Below, piece after piece: positions 7,092 to 13,306 of a DNA stretch of 15,952 nt (position 1 is the first letter of the stretch; every line of letters begins with the position of its first letter). The position numbers and the translations under genes are program-made. The notes below the pieces were generated by a model. It worked only from the letters and a program-made list of their open reading frames with translations, was not told where the DNA came from and did not search any database. Where the stretch lies: NCBI GenBank assembly GCA_039028315.1, contig JBCCIH010000024.1, forward strand, positions 1 to 15,952, given 5' to 3'. Source of the DNA: Thermodesulfobacteriota bacterium. GTDB taxonomy: Bacteria; Desulfobacterota_D; UBA1144; Nemesobacterales; UBA2774.

Positions 7092-7307
7092 ATTATATAT
7101 ACTACCTATCTTTTATATATTTTCAATCAGTTTTTTATTTTACTGCCGCAAAACGATATATATTCATATAATGGAAAATAACAATATAAGTCCACTATAA
7201 CTTAAGTTTTGCGCGAAACAAGCTTTTTTATAAGTAGATGGAGAATTTATAGATTAAATTCTGATGGTATTGCATGTATATTTAGAGTTGTAACAAAGGC
7301 GAGCCCT
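7092..7307. promoter_or_regulatory. Divergent gap between RHH-like gene and copA
   Basis: This very AT-rich 216-base gap must hold promoters for both genes. A TATAAT lies at 7167-7172 on the plus strand without a good -35 partner. An 8-base inverted repeat, CGCAAAAC (7147-7154) and GTTTTGCG (7206-7213), brackets that region and could be a pair of operator half-sites. I do not recognise a CueR-type or CsoR-type operator. Minus-strand TTGAAA with a loosely matching -10 is possible for the RHH-like gene. None of these calls is strong. Confidence 0.3.
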
Positions 7308-9533
7308 ATGACCAACACTCCACAAAATTCAAAGCGTCTTTATGTCTCAGATATGAGCTGTGCAAGCTGTGTTGATAAGATTGAATCGGCTCTTAAATCC
7401 ACTCCCGGTGTAGACGACGTAGCAGTAAACTTCGCAGATAAAACGGCCTCGATTACAGGTGCTGCTTCAGAAGATTTGTTGATTCAGACAATAGGAGACA
7501 TAGGCTACACAGCATCTATGGCGGATGATGCTTCGGATTCTAAGAGAGAAAACCAAGAGCTGCTTCACTACAGAGACCTTCTTAAGAAAACAGTTATTGC
7601 TGCAGTTGTTGGTTTATCTATACTGGCTGCAATGCTTGCAGGAATACTTCCGGATATAAGCTCAGCTAGCGGGCGGGTTGTTTATGGCATAATGTCGATT
7701 CTATCCCTTTTTGTGCTTTCATATGCTGGCGGAAGGTTTTTCACTGGCGCACTTAAATCTTTTAAGAACCACAGTGCCAACATGGACACCCTTATTGCAA
7801 TAGGAACCGGGGTTGCGTGGACGTACTCAACATTTGTTGTGCTTTTCCCAGGTGGCTTGTCTGAAGTTGCAAGGCATGTCTATTTTGACACGGCAACAAT
7901 AATTATAGCTTTTATAAACTTGGGCTCAGCTCTTGAGATGAGAGCAAGGGGCAAAACCTCGGAGGCAATTAAGCGATTGATCGGGCTTCAGCCTAAAACT
8001 GCCAGAGTAGTCAGAGAAGGTGAAGAGATTGATATTCCTATTGAAGAAGTTATACAAGGCGATATAGTGCGCGTTCGGCCTGGTGAAAAAATTCCTGTAG
8101 ACGGAGAGATCACTCAGGGATCATCACATGTTGATGAATCTATGCTTACAGGCGAGCCAGTACCAGTATCAAAAAAAGTGGGTGATGAAATTGTCGGCGG
8201 ATCTGTTAATAAGTCCGGAAGCTTTATGTTTAAGGCAATACGCATAGGAAAAGACACCGCGCTATCTCAAATTATCGATATGGTAAGAAAAGCGCAAAAT
8301 ACTAAACCCGCTATCGGCAGACTGGCTGATAAAGTTTCATCCATATTCGTTCCCACCGTTTTGATAATTGCAGTGCTAACTATGCTAGCATGGTTTAACT
8401 TCGGACCTGACCCAAAATTGACCTACATGCTGGTTACAACAGTGGCAGTGCTTATAATTGCATGTCCTTGCGCTCTTGGGCTTGCAACTCCAATATCAGT
8501 TATGGTCGGTGTCGGCAAAGCAGCGGAATATGGCGTTCTCATCAGAAAAGGGGACGCGCTTCAAACAGCTGGGCAGCTTACTACAGTTGTTCTAGATAAA
8601 ACCGGAACTATTACTGAAGGAAAGCCAGTAGTGACCGCGCTTGAACCCAAAGATGGAACGTCAGAGGAAGAGCTTATTAAAATTGCCGCAAGTGTCGAGC
8701 AGAACTCAGAACACCCGCTGGCAGAAGCGGTAATTGAAGCATCAAAGGAAAAAAATCTGGAGCTCCCTGAAATAGGATCCTTTGAAGCAATTTCGGGTCA
8801 CGGTGTTAAGGCAAATTATCAAAATAAGACAGTTTTATTGGGCAACTCAAAACTTATGAAAGATAGCGGAGTAAATCTAGGAGAGCTATTAGGACGCTCA
8901 GAGGAGTTATCAAAGCTAGGCCAAACTGTGATCTTTGTATCATTAGACCAAGAGCCTTTAGGGCTCATTGGAATTTCAGACCCTATAAAATCTGATTCAA
9001 AAGACGCAATTAACAGGCTTCAAGAAAAAGGTATCAAGGTTGTGATGCTAACCGGTGATAACAGAGCAACAGCGGGGGCAGTGGCAAGCTTAGTTGGGGT
9101 TGATGATTTTATTGCCGAGGTGCTACCTCAAGATAAGGCAAACGAGATTATCAAGCTTCAGCAAATGGGCGAGAAAGTGGCCATGGTTGGGGACGGGATA
9201 AACGATGCACCGGCTCTAGCCGGAGCAGATGTGGGTTTTGCAATAGGAACGGGAACTGATGTCGCAATTGAGAGCGCTGATATCACACTGATGCGGGGCT
9301 CGCTTAATGGGGTTGCAGACGCGGTTTCAATCTCTAAAGCTACGCTTGGAAACATAAAGGAAAATTTGCTAGGCGCCTTTGGCTACAACACTCTTGCAAT
9401 ACCAATTGCGGCTGGAGTTCTATATCCATTTATTGGAGTATTGCTAAGCCCAATTATTGCGGGAGCTGCAATGGCTCTCTCATCCGTAACGGTGGTCACT
9501 AATGCAAATAGACTAAGGTGGTTTAAACCTTAA
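7308..9533 (+). CDS. copA: Copper-exporting P1B-type ATPase, CopA family
   Basis: A 741-residue inner-membrane pump that uses ATP to expel Cu(I) from the cytoplasm. One N-terminal heavy-metal domain carries MSCASC (C18, C21). The membrane metal site is CPC (386-388) plus YN (693-694) and MALSS (722-726), the Cu(I) P1B-1 signature. The actuator TGEP is at 281-284, the phosphorylated Asp is D430 in DKTGT, the nucleotide-domain HP is 469-470 (SEHPLAEA), and the hinge GDGIND is 628-633. I chose the ATG at 7308, shortly after AAAGGCGAG. A TTG start at 7209 would add 33 residues that do not look like a family N-terminus. The stop overlaps the start of the cupredoxin-like gene (TAATG), so the pair is translationally coupled. 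Copper regulation is expected, but no sensor gene is evident. Confidence 0.95.
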   Translation: MTNTPQNSKRLYVSDMSCASCVDKIESALKSTPGVDDVAVNFADKTASITGAASEDLLIQTIGDIGYTASMADDASDSKRENQELLHYRDLLKKTVIAAVVGLSILAAMLAGILPDISSASGRVVYGIMSILSLFVLSYAGGRFFTGALKSFKNHSANMDTLIAIGTGVAWTYSTFVVLFPGGLSEVARHVYFDTATIIIAFINLGSALEMRARGKTSEAIKRLIGLQPKTARVVREGEEIDIPIEEVIQGDIVRVRPGEKIPVDGEITQGSSHVDESMLTGEPVPVSKKVGDEIVGGSVNKSGSFMFKAIRIGKDTALSQIIDMVRKAQNTKPAIGRLADKVSSIFVPTVLIIAVLTMLAWFNFGPDPKLTYMLVTTVAVLIIACPCALGLATPISVMVGVGKAAEYGVLIRKGDALQTAGQLTTVVLDKTGTITEGKPVVTALEPKDGTSEEELIKIAASVEQNSEHPLAEAVIEASKEKNLELPEIGSFEAISGHGVKANYQNKTVLLGNSKLMKDSGVNLGELLGRSEELSKLGQTVIFVSLDQEPLGLIGISDPIKSDSKDAINRLQEKGIKVVMLTGDNRATAGAVASLVGVDDFIAEVLPQDKANEIIKLQQMGEKVAMVGDGINDAPALAGADVGFAIGTGTDVAIESADITLMRGSLNGVADAVSISKATLGNIKENLLGAFGYNTLAIPIAAGVLYPFIGVLLSPIIAGAAMALSSVTVVTNANRLRWFKP

Positions 9534-9892
9534 TGGGAATTATTGTGAACTTAATAGGACTTTTATTAATCGCTTTTGTAGTCTGGTGGTTTTGGATATA
9601 CAAAAAACGCTCCGAAGCGCGGGCAGACTCAGGCGCACTAGATGTTATAGTTGATTCCGGCGTCTATGAACCATCTGTTATTTACGCCAAAAGCGGCCAG
9701 GCGCTTACTCTTCGTTTCCTGCGTAAAGACTCTAATCCATGCTCTGAGAAAGTTCTATTTTCAGGTATTGATGTAAGCGCTGATCTACCAATTGATAGAC
9801 CCTACGAGCTTAGTTTTATTCCCCAGGAAAAAGGCGAGTTTGAGTTTGCCTGCCAGATGGGTATGTACCGCGGCAAGTTAATCGTGGAGTAG
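9533..9892 (+). CDS. Membrane-anchored cupredoxin-like protein
   Basis: A 119-residue protein with one N-terminal membrane helix (about 4-22), positive residues just after it (KKRSEAR) and a single small beta domain. It resembles the cupredoxin-like domain often found fused to or encoded beside copper ATPases. Candidate copper ligands are C70 (SNPC), C107 and the methionines M109 and M111 in ACQMGMYRG; related proteins often have CGMGM here, so Gln replaces Gly. The first base of its ATG is the last base of the copA stop codon, so both come from one mRNA. A likely role is to pass Cu(I) to or from the pump at the membrane surface. Topology by the positive-inside rule is ambiguous: the charges after the helix would place the domain in the cytoplasm unless the helix inserts the other way. 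Confidence 0.78.
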   Translation: MGIIVNLIGLLLIAFVVWWFWIYKKRSEARADSGALDVIVDSGVYEPSVIYAKSGQALTLRFLRKDSNPCSEKVLFSGIDVSADLPIDRPYELSFIPQEKGEFEFACQMGMYRGKLIVE

Positions 9893-9946
9893 GGCGGCAA
9901 CTAAAACACATCACTCAAAAAATTAACTGTGAGCCTAGAAATTATG

Positions 9947-9975
9947 TTGACATTAAAAGCTATTCTATATAGCAT
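9947..9975 (+). promoter_or_regulatory. Probable tpx promoter with an embedded inverted repeat
   Basis: A perfect -35 TTGACA (9947-9952) is followed after 17 bases by TAGCAT (9970-9975), a 4-of-6 match to TATAAT. An inverted repeat GCTAT-N5-ATAGC (9959-9973) lies over the spacer and -10, a suitable place for a repressor or redox regulator. A second AT-only repeat, AATTAT-N4-ATAATT (9997-10012), sits just before the ribosome binding site. Neither matches an OxyR or PerR site well enough to name. Confidence 0.5.
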
Positions 9976-10029
9976 TGAGACGGGTTTGTTCTAAACAATT
10001 ATAAAAATAATTCAGGAGGAATTATTATC

Positions 10030-10548
10030 ATGGCAGAAGAAAGAACAGGGGTAGTAACATTAAAAGGAAACCCTCTAACATTAGTCGGATCAGAGGTCAA
10101 AGTTGGGGATCAGGCTCCTGATTTTAGCTCATTAAAAGGTCTAGGAGCACCAATAACACTTTCAGATATGGACGGTAAAGTGAAAGTGTTTAACGTTATT
10201 ATTTCGGTAGACACTCCAGTGTGCGATGTGCAGACAAAAAAATTCAACGAAGAGGCCGCAAACCTAGGTGATGACGTTGAGATTCTTACTCTCAGCATGG
10301 ACCTTCCTTTTGCACTAGGCCGCTACTGTGCTGCTGAAGGCATCGATAAGGTTAAAACAGCGTCTGACTATAAAGACGCTTCATTCGGCGAGGCCTACGG
10401 AGTCCTAATTAAAGAGCACCGTCTGCTTGCAAGAGCAATATTTGTCGTCGACAAAGATAATGTTGTAAAACATGTTGAATACGTTCCAGAGGTAGCTTCA
10501 GAGCCTAACTATGAGCCAGCAATAGCTGCAGTAAAAGAGTCACTGTAA
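10030..10548 (+). CDS. tpx: Thiol peroxidase (atypical 2-Cys peroxiredoxin)
   Basis: A 172-residue protein matching Tpx, which reduces lipid hydroperoxides and hydrogen peroxide using thioredoxin. The peroxidatic cysteine is C65 in SVDTPVCDVQTKKFN, with the conserved T62 of the PxxxTxxC-type pocket, and the resolving cysteine is C100 in GRYCAAEGI. The family N-terminus (VTLKGNPLTLVGSEVKVGD) and the late VKHVEYVPE segment are present. A strong AGGAGGA lies 9 bases before the ATG. The gene stands alone between its own promoter and a strong hairpin, so it is probably a single-gene transcript. It sits with the BCP/PrxQ gene in a peroxide-defence neighbourhood next to copper efflux. Confidence 0.94.
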   Translation: MAEERTGVVTLKGNPLTLVGSEVKVGDQAPDFSSLKGLGAPITLSDMDGKVKVFNVIISVDTPVCDVQTKKFNEEAANLGDDVEILTLSMDLPFALGRYCAAEGIDKVKTASDYKDASFGEAYGVLIKEHRLLARAIFVVDKDNVVKHVEYVPEVASEPNYEPAIAAVKESL

Positions 10549-10555
10549 ATCACTC

Positions 10556-10591
10556 AAAAAAGACAAGAAGCCCATGTTCTGGGCTTCTTGT
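10556..10591. terminator. Perfect 12-bp hairpin terminator after tpx; T tract on minus strand
   Basis: ACAAGAAGCCCA (10563-10574) pairs exactly with TGGGCTTCTTGT (10580-10591) around a 5-base loop. Six adenines (10556-10561) precede it, so the T tract of a canonical intrinsic terminator lies on the minus-strand transcript. On the plus strand only ACCCTTCAT follows. It sits 8-15 bases after the tpx stop and most likely ends tpx transcription, perhaps in both directions. Confidence 0.75.
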
Positions 10592-10677
10592 ACCCTTCAT
10601 AAGATCCTTATATCTTTTAAATGCATCATATTATATGTATTCTTATTGTAGATTTATAAATTTCAGGAGGCATCAAT

Positions 10678-11190
10678 ATGGGTTTTGGCAATATGCTGAA
10701 CAGGCTTTTAAATAATGAAAGCAAAGAACAAAAAGAGGAGAGGTTAAATCCGTCAGATAAGAAAGACGAAACTCAGTCTCAAACTCCGCCTGCTGACACA
10801 GTTGAAGAAGCAATAGCTCAAAGTGAAAGCGCACCTGAACCACCACCAGCGCCTGCTGAAGAAGCAAACGTACCTACAGAGCCGAGCGGCCCGCTAACCG
10901 AAGAAAAAGTACTAGAAGTTTTAAGCGAGGTTTATGATCCTGAGATCCCTATAGACATAGTGAACCTTGGCCTGATTTACGGCATAGATATAGAAGGCTC
11001 TAACGTAACCATTACAATGACTATGACTGCTCCCGGGTGTCCTGCTTCAACTCAAATAGCAGGCGAATCAAAGCTTATGGTAGAAGAGCTATCTCAAGTG
11101 GACAATGTTGACATAGACATCGTTTGGGACCCGCCTTGGGACCCTAGCAAAATGAGCGAAGAGGCCCAGCAAAGCATGGGTATGATATAG
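10678..11190 (+). CDS. Fe-S cluster assembly factor, MIP18/DUF59 family (SufT-like)
   Basis: A 170-residue protein in two parts. Residues 1-70 are a Glu/Pro/Ala-rich, likely disordered region after a short amphipathic start. Residues 72-170 form a MIP18/DUF59 domain with DPEIPIDIVNLGLIY (87-101), MTMTAPGCP with the conserved C121, and the C-terminal VWDPPWDPSKMSEEA. This domain, seen in SufT, PaaD and eukaryotic CIAO2, helps deliver or assemble Fe-S clusters. That fits a genome with Fe-S-rich ActB, but no suf or isc genes are adjacent. AGGAGG at 10665-10670 supports the ATG. The disordered N-terminal extension is longer than in the minimal family. Specific client proteins cannot be inferred. 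Confidence 0.87.
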   Translation: MGFGNMLNRLLNNESKEQKEERLNPSDKKDETQSQTPPADTVEEAIAQSESAPEPPPAPAEEANVPTEPSGPLTEEKVLEVLSEVYDPEIPIDIVNLGLIYGIDIEGSNVTITMTMTAPGCPASTQIAGESKLMVEELSQVDNVDIDIVWDPPWDPSKMSEEAQQSMGMI

Positions 11191-11202
11191 CTCGTTTTCT
11201 TA

Positions 11203-11230
11203 TTGTCACATCTTAAATTTTCCTTATACT
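11203..11230 (+). promoter_or_regulatory. Probable promoter of the BCP-type peroxiredoxin gene
   Basis: TTGTCA (11203-11208) and TATACT (11225-11230), each 5 of 6 to consensus, are separated by 16 bases. The predicted start near 11237 gives a leader of about 45 bases ending in AGGAG before the ATG at 11283. This makes the gene independent of the upstream SufT-like gene. Confidence 0.5.
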
Positions 11231-11282
11231 CAAATTCTATTATTTGTACTTTATAAATTCATATATACAGGAGAACTATATA

Positions 11283-11741
11283 ATGAGCGATATGCCAAAT
11301 GTAGGGGATAAAGCCCCTGAATTTGAAGCCGAGACATACGGCGGTGAAAAAGTAAAATTAAGCGATTATATGGGTAAGAGTTCAGTTGCATTGTATTTCT
11401 ACCCCAAGGACAACACAGGAACATGCACCAAAGAAGCCTGCTCTATGCGTGATGGTATGCAAGAGCTAGAAGGCATGGGAGTTCAGGTCTTGGGTGTTAG
11501 CACTGACAGTGTTAAATCTCATGAGAACTTTAAAAATAAATACGATCTTAATTTCCCACTTTTAAGTGATAAGAGCAAAGAGATTATCGGAGCATATGGA
11601 GTTGAGAGCGATTACGGCTCTGCTAAGCGAACAACTTTCTTAATCGATAAGTCTGGAGTGGTCAAGCACGTATGGACAAAAGTAAAAGCTGCAGCTCATG
11701 CGGACGAGGTTAAGGAAAAAGCACTAGAGCTTGGTTTATAG
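11283..11741 (+). CDS. bcp: Thioredoxin-dependent peroxiredoxin, BCP/PrxQ type
   Basis: A 152-residue peroxiredoxin that reduces hydrogen and organic peroxides. The active site reads YPKDNTGTCTKEACSMRD: P41, T45 and the peroxidatic C48 keep the PxxxTxxC pattern, and C53 five residues later is the resolving cysteine of the alpha2-type PrxQ enzymes. The usual Pro-Gly before the peroxidatic cysteine is Gly-Thr here. The C-terminal TTFLIDKSGVVKHVW segment is also typical. I chose the ATG at 11283 because AGGAG ends 8 bases before it; the ATG at 11244 would add 13 residues and ignore that site. Two peroxiredoxins of different classes within 1.3 kb suggest a shared oxidative-stress role, though each appears to have its own promoter. 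Confidence 0.93.
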   Translation: MSDMPNVGDKAPEFEAETYGGEKVKLSDYMGKSSVALYFYPKDNTGTCTKEACSMRDGMQELEGMGVQVLGVSTDSVKSHENFKNKYDLNFPLLSDKSKEIIGAYGVESDYGSAKRTTFLIDKSGVVKHVWTKVKAAAHADEVKEKALELGL

Positions 11742-11758
11742 TAATTATTCAGATTGGA

Positions 11759-11787
11759 TTTACAGATTTGTTGAAATTAAATATAAT
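11759..11787 (+). promoter_or_regulatory. bioD promoter, near consensus, predicting a near-leaderless mRNA
   Basis: TTTACA (11759-11764) and a perfect TATAAT (11782-11787) are exactly 17 bases apart. The expected transcription start is about 11794, only about 5 bases before the bioD ATG at 11799. No Shine-Dalgarno sequence lies between. No BirA-type operator was recognised. Confidence 0.6.
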
Positions 11788-11798
11788 AGCTCATTACG

Positions 11799-12530
11799 AT
11801 GAGTGAGGGTATTTTTGTAACGGGCACCGACACTGGGGTTGGAAAGACCATAGTAACAGCTTCGATTGCTTGGAATCTTGCGCAGGCGGGGAATTCTGTA
11901 GCTGTGATGAAGCCGGTTCAGACTGGAACAATTGTAAGCGGACCCACTGATATAGAGTTTGTCCAAGAGCTTTTAGGGGACGATCATAAAATTGATGTTT
12001 CCTGTCCCTATAGTTTCCCGGATCCTGTTGCGCCGCTGGTGGCTTCAATGTTGTCCGGCGAGCGTATCCTGATTGAAAAAATAAAAGATGCTTATGAAAA
12101 GCTTAGCTCCACAAATGACTATGTAATAGTTGAGGGAGCGGGCGGGCTTTTGGTTCCAATTTTAGAAGACTATTTTATGTCCGACTTGGCTTTGGATTTG
12201 GAGCTTCCTATCCTTGTGGTTTCAAGACCGAATCTTGGTACATTGAACCATAGCCTGCTTACATTAGAGTCAGCTGAGAGAAAGGGACTTGATATTGCCG
12301 GGATCGTAATTAGCAACTACCCCTGGGATCCTGGTATACCTGAGCAGACAAACCCAGAGCTGATTTTAAGTATGACAGGGGTTAATTTGCTTGGGATATT
12401 ACCAAACAGCAGTTCAGTATCTGTAGAAAAAGGTGAGATTGGAAACCTAAGGGAGCTCGCGTCATCGTCATTATCAAAAGAGCTCGGCGGCACTTTTGTA
12501 TTAGAGGAATTTTTGTCATCATTTGAGTGA
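11799..12530 (+). CDS. bioD: ATP-dependent dethiobiotin synthetase
   Basis: A 243-residue cytoplasmic enzyme that closes the ureido ring of dethiobiotin from diaminopelargonic acid, CO2 and ATP, the penultimate step of biotin synthesis. The P-loop GTDTGVGKT (9-17, Lys16), the catalytic KPVQTG (Lys38) and VEGAGGLLVP (111-120, Glu112) are intact. LVVSRPNLGTLNHSLLTLE also fits the family. It is alone: bioA, bioB and bioF are not in the window. It follows the peroxiredoxin by 57 bases with its own promoter placed so close that there is almost no 5' leader and no ribosome binding site. The length is at the upper end of normal for the family. Confidence 0.94.
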   Translation: MSEGIFVTGTDTGVGKTIVTASIAWNLAQAGNSVAVMKPVQTGTIVSGPTDIEFVQELLGDDHKIDVSCPYSFPDPVAPLVASMLSGERILIEKIKDAYEKLSSTNDYVIVEGAGGLLVPILEDYFMSDLALDLELPILVVSRPNLGTLNHSLLTLESAERKGLDIAGIVISNYPWDPGIPEQTNPELILSMTGVNLLGILPNSSSVSVEKGEIGNLRELASSSLSKELGGTFVLEEFLSSFE

Positions 12531-12558
12531 TTTGGCCTCATTATTAAGGATTTTTTAC

Positions 12559-12594
12559 TCCGAAAATCATTCGGATTAACTATGCAAAACATAG
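12559..12594. repeat. Two tandem short hairpins downstream of bioD
   Basis: TCCGAA-AATCA-TTCGGA (12559-12575, 6 perfect pairs) is followed five bases later by CTATG-CAAAA-CATAG (12580-12594, 5 pairs, extendable by TTA/TAA across a mismatch). Neither has a T tract after it on the plus strand. They may act in 3'-end formation or stability of the bioD mRNA, or as a protein-binding site upstream of the ACIII promoter. Confidence 0.4.
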
Positions 12595-12621
12595 CTAAAT
12601 ATAATAAATACGGTTTAAAAT

Positions 12622-12649
12622 TTGACTTATTTCTTAGGCATGATATAAA
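12622..12649 (+). promoter_or_regulatory. Promoter of the ACIII (act) operon
   Basis: TTGACT (12622-12627) and TATAAA (12644-12649) are 16 bases apart, with TG one base before the -10 (extended -10). The predicted start is near 12656, giving a leader of about 64 bases before actA. The spacer contains TTTCTTAGG (12630-12638), the partner of an inverted repeat in the leader. Confidence 0.55.
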
Positions 12650-12693
12650 TACTGTGCGTTTTAAGAATTTGGGAGTAAATTCTTCCTAAGAAA
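12630..12693 (+). repeat. Nested inverted repeats spanning the act promoter and 5' leader
   Basis: The inner hairpin is AAGAATTT (12663-12670), loop GGGAGT, AAATTCTT (12677-12684), 8 perfect pairs. The outer repeat is TTTCTTAGG (12630-12638) with CCTAAGAAA (12685-12693), 9 perfect pairs, whose right arm directly adjoins the inner hairpin. The inner hairpin lies within the transcribed leader; the outer left arm lies in the promoter spacer, so the outer pairing can only form in DNA. The purine loop GGGAGT could mimic a ribosome site. The function is unknown: an operator pair or a leader stability element are both possible. Confidence 0.55.
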
Positions 12694-12719
12694 CACACTC
12701 TATTGCTAAGGTTGAACGG

Positions 12720-13295
12720 ATGAAAAAAGGGCTCAAAATAGTTTCGGTTCCACTACTTGCGGCTGTAATACTTATTGGATTTTATTTCAATAATAACACC
12801 GACGCGGAGAGTAGTGATAAAGGCCCAGTTCAACCAATTCCATTTAGTCATAAAATTCATGCAGGTGAAGATGAAATTCCATGTGAGTACTGCCACAGCT
12901 ATGTAGAGGTAGGTCCAAACCCTGGAATACCTTCTGTAAAAAAATGCATGGGCTGCCATCAGCACATACTAGGCCGCGATGTAGAATACGATTTTGATGG
13001 CAAAACAATCAACATTAAAAACGAAATTGCAAAAGTTAGAGAATATTGGGCTAAGAAAGAGCCAATACCATGGGTGCAGGTAAATTCTCAGCCCGGCTAT
13101 GTTCACTTTACTCACAAGCGCCACATCAAGCGCGGGTTTGAGTGTGCTCAGTGTCACGGCGATGTGGCCAACATGGACCAGGTACACGAAGTACACAGAA
13201 TGAACATGGGATTCTGTATCCAATGTCATCAAGAAAATGCAAAAGACGAGCATGAGCTTGCACATTTAAGGGATTGTTTGACCTGTCATTATTGA
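12720..13295 (+). CDS. actA: Alternative Complex III pentaheme cytochrome subunit ActA
   Basis: A 191-residue multiheme cytochrome c. One N-terminal hydrophobic segment (about 5-22) serves as membrane anchor or signal. Five CxxCH sites are seen at C55-H59, C76-H80, C142-H146, C166-H170 and C186-H190, the last just one residue before the C-terminus. Extra histidines (FSHKIH, FTHKRH, HEVH) are candidate distal ligands. This heme count and the immediately following ActB gene match ActA of ACIII, the quinol:acceptor oxidoreductase that replaces the bc1 complex. ActA carries electrons from the Fe-S/quinol part towards cytochrome c or the terminal oxidase. The ATG at 12720 is first in the operon, with a weak purine-rich site (AAGG) upstream. 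The gap to actB is 11 bases. Confidence 0.9.
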   Translation: MKKGLKIVSVPLLAAVILIGFYFNNNTDAESSDKGPVQPIPFSHKIHAGEDEIPCEYCHSYVEVGPNPGIPSVKKCMGCHQHILGRDVEYDFDGKTINIKNEIAKVREYWAKKEPIPWVQVNSQPGYVHFTHKRHIKRGFECAQCHGDVANMDQVHEVHRMNMGFCIQCHQENAKDEHELAHLRDCLTCHY

Positions 13296-13306
13296 TTGGA
13301 GGAGAA

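Noticed and set aside
7209..7307. TTG start giving CopA 33 extra N-terminal residues
   Set aside because: The extra residues do not resemble a CopA leader, the ATG at 7308 has AAAGGCGAG before it, and the metal-binding domain begins normally just after it.
11244..11282. Upstream ATG extending the BCP/PrxQ peroxiredoxin by 13 residues
   Set aside because: The strong AGGAG site at 11270-11274 serves the ATG at 11283, and the extension overlaps predicted leader sequence.
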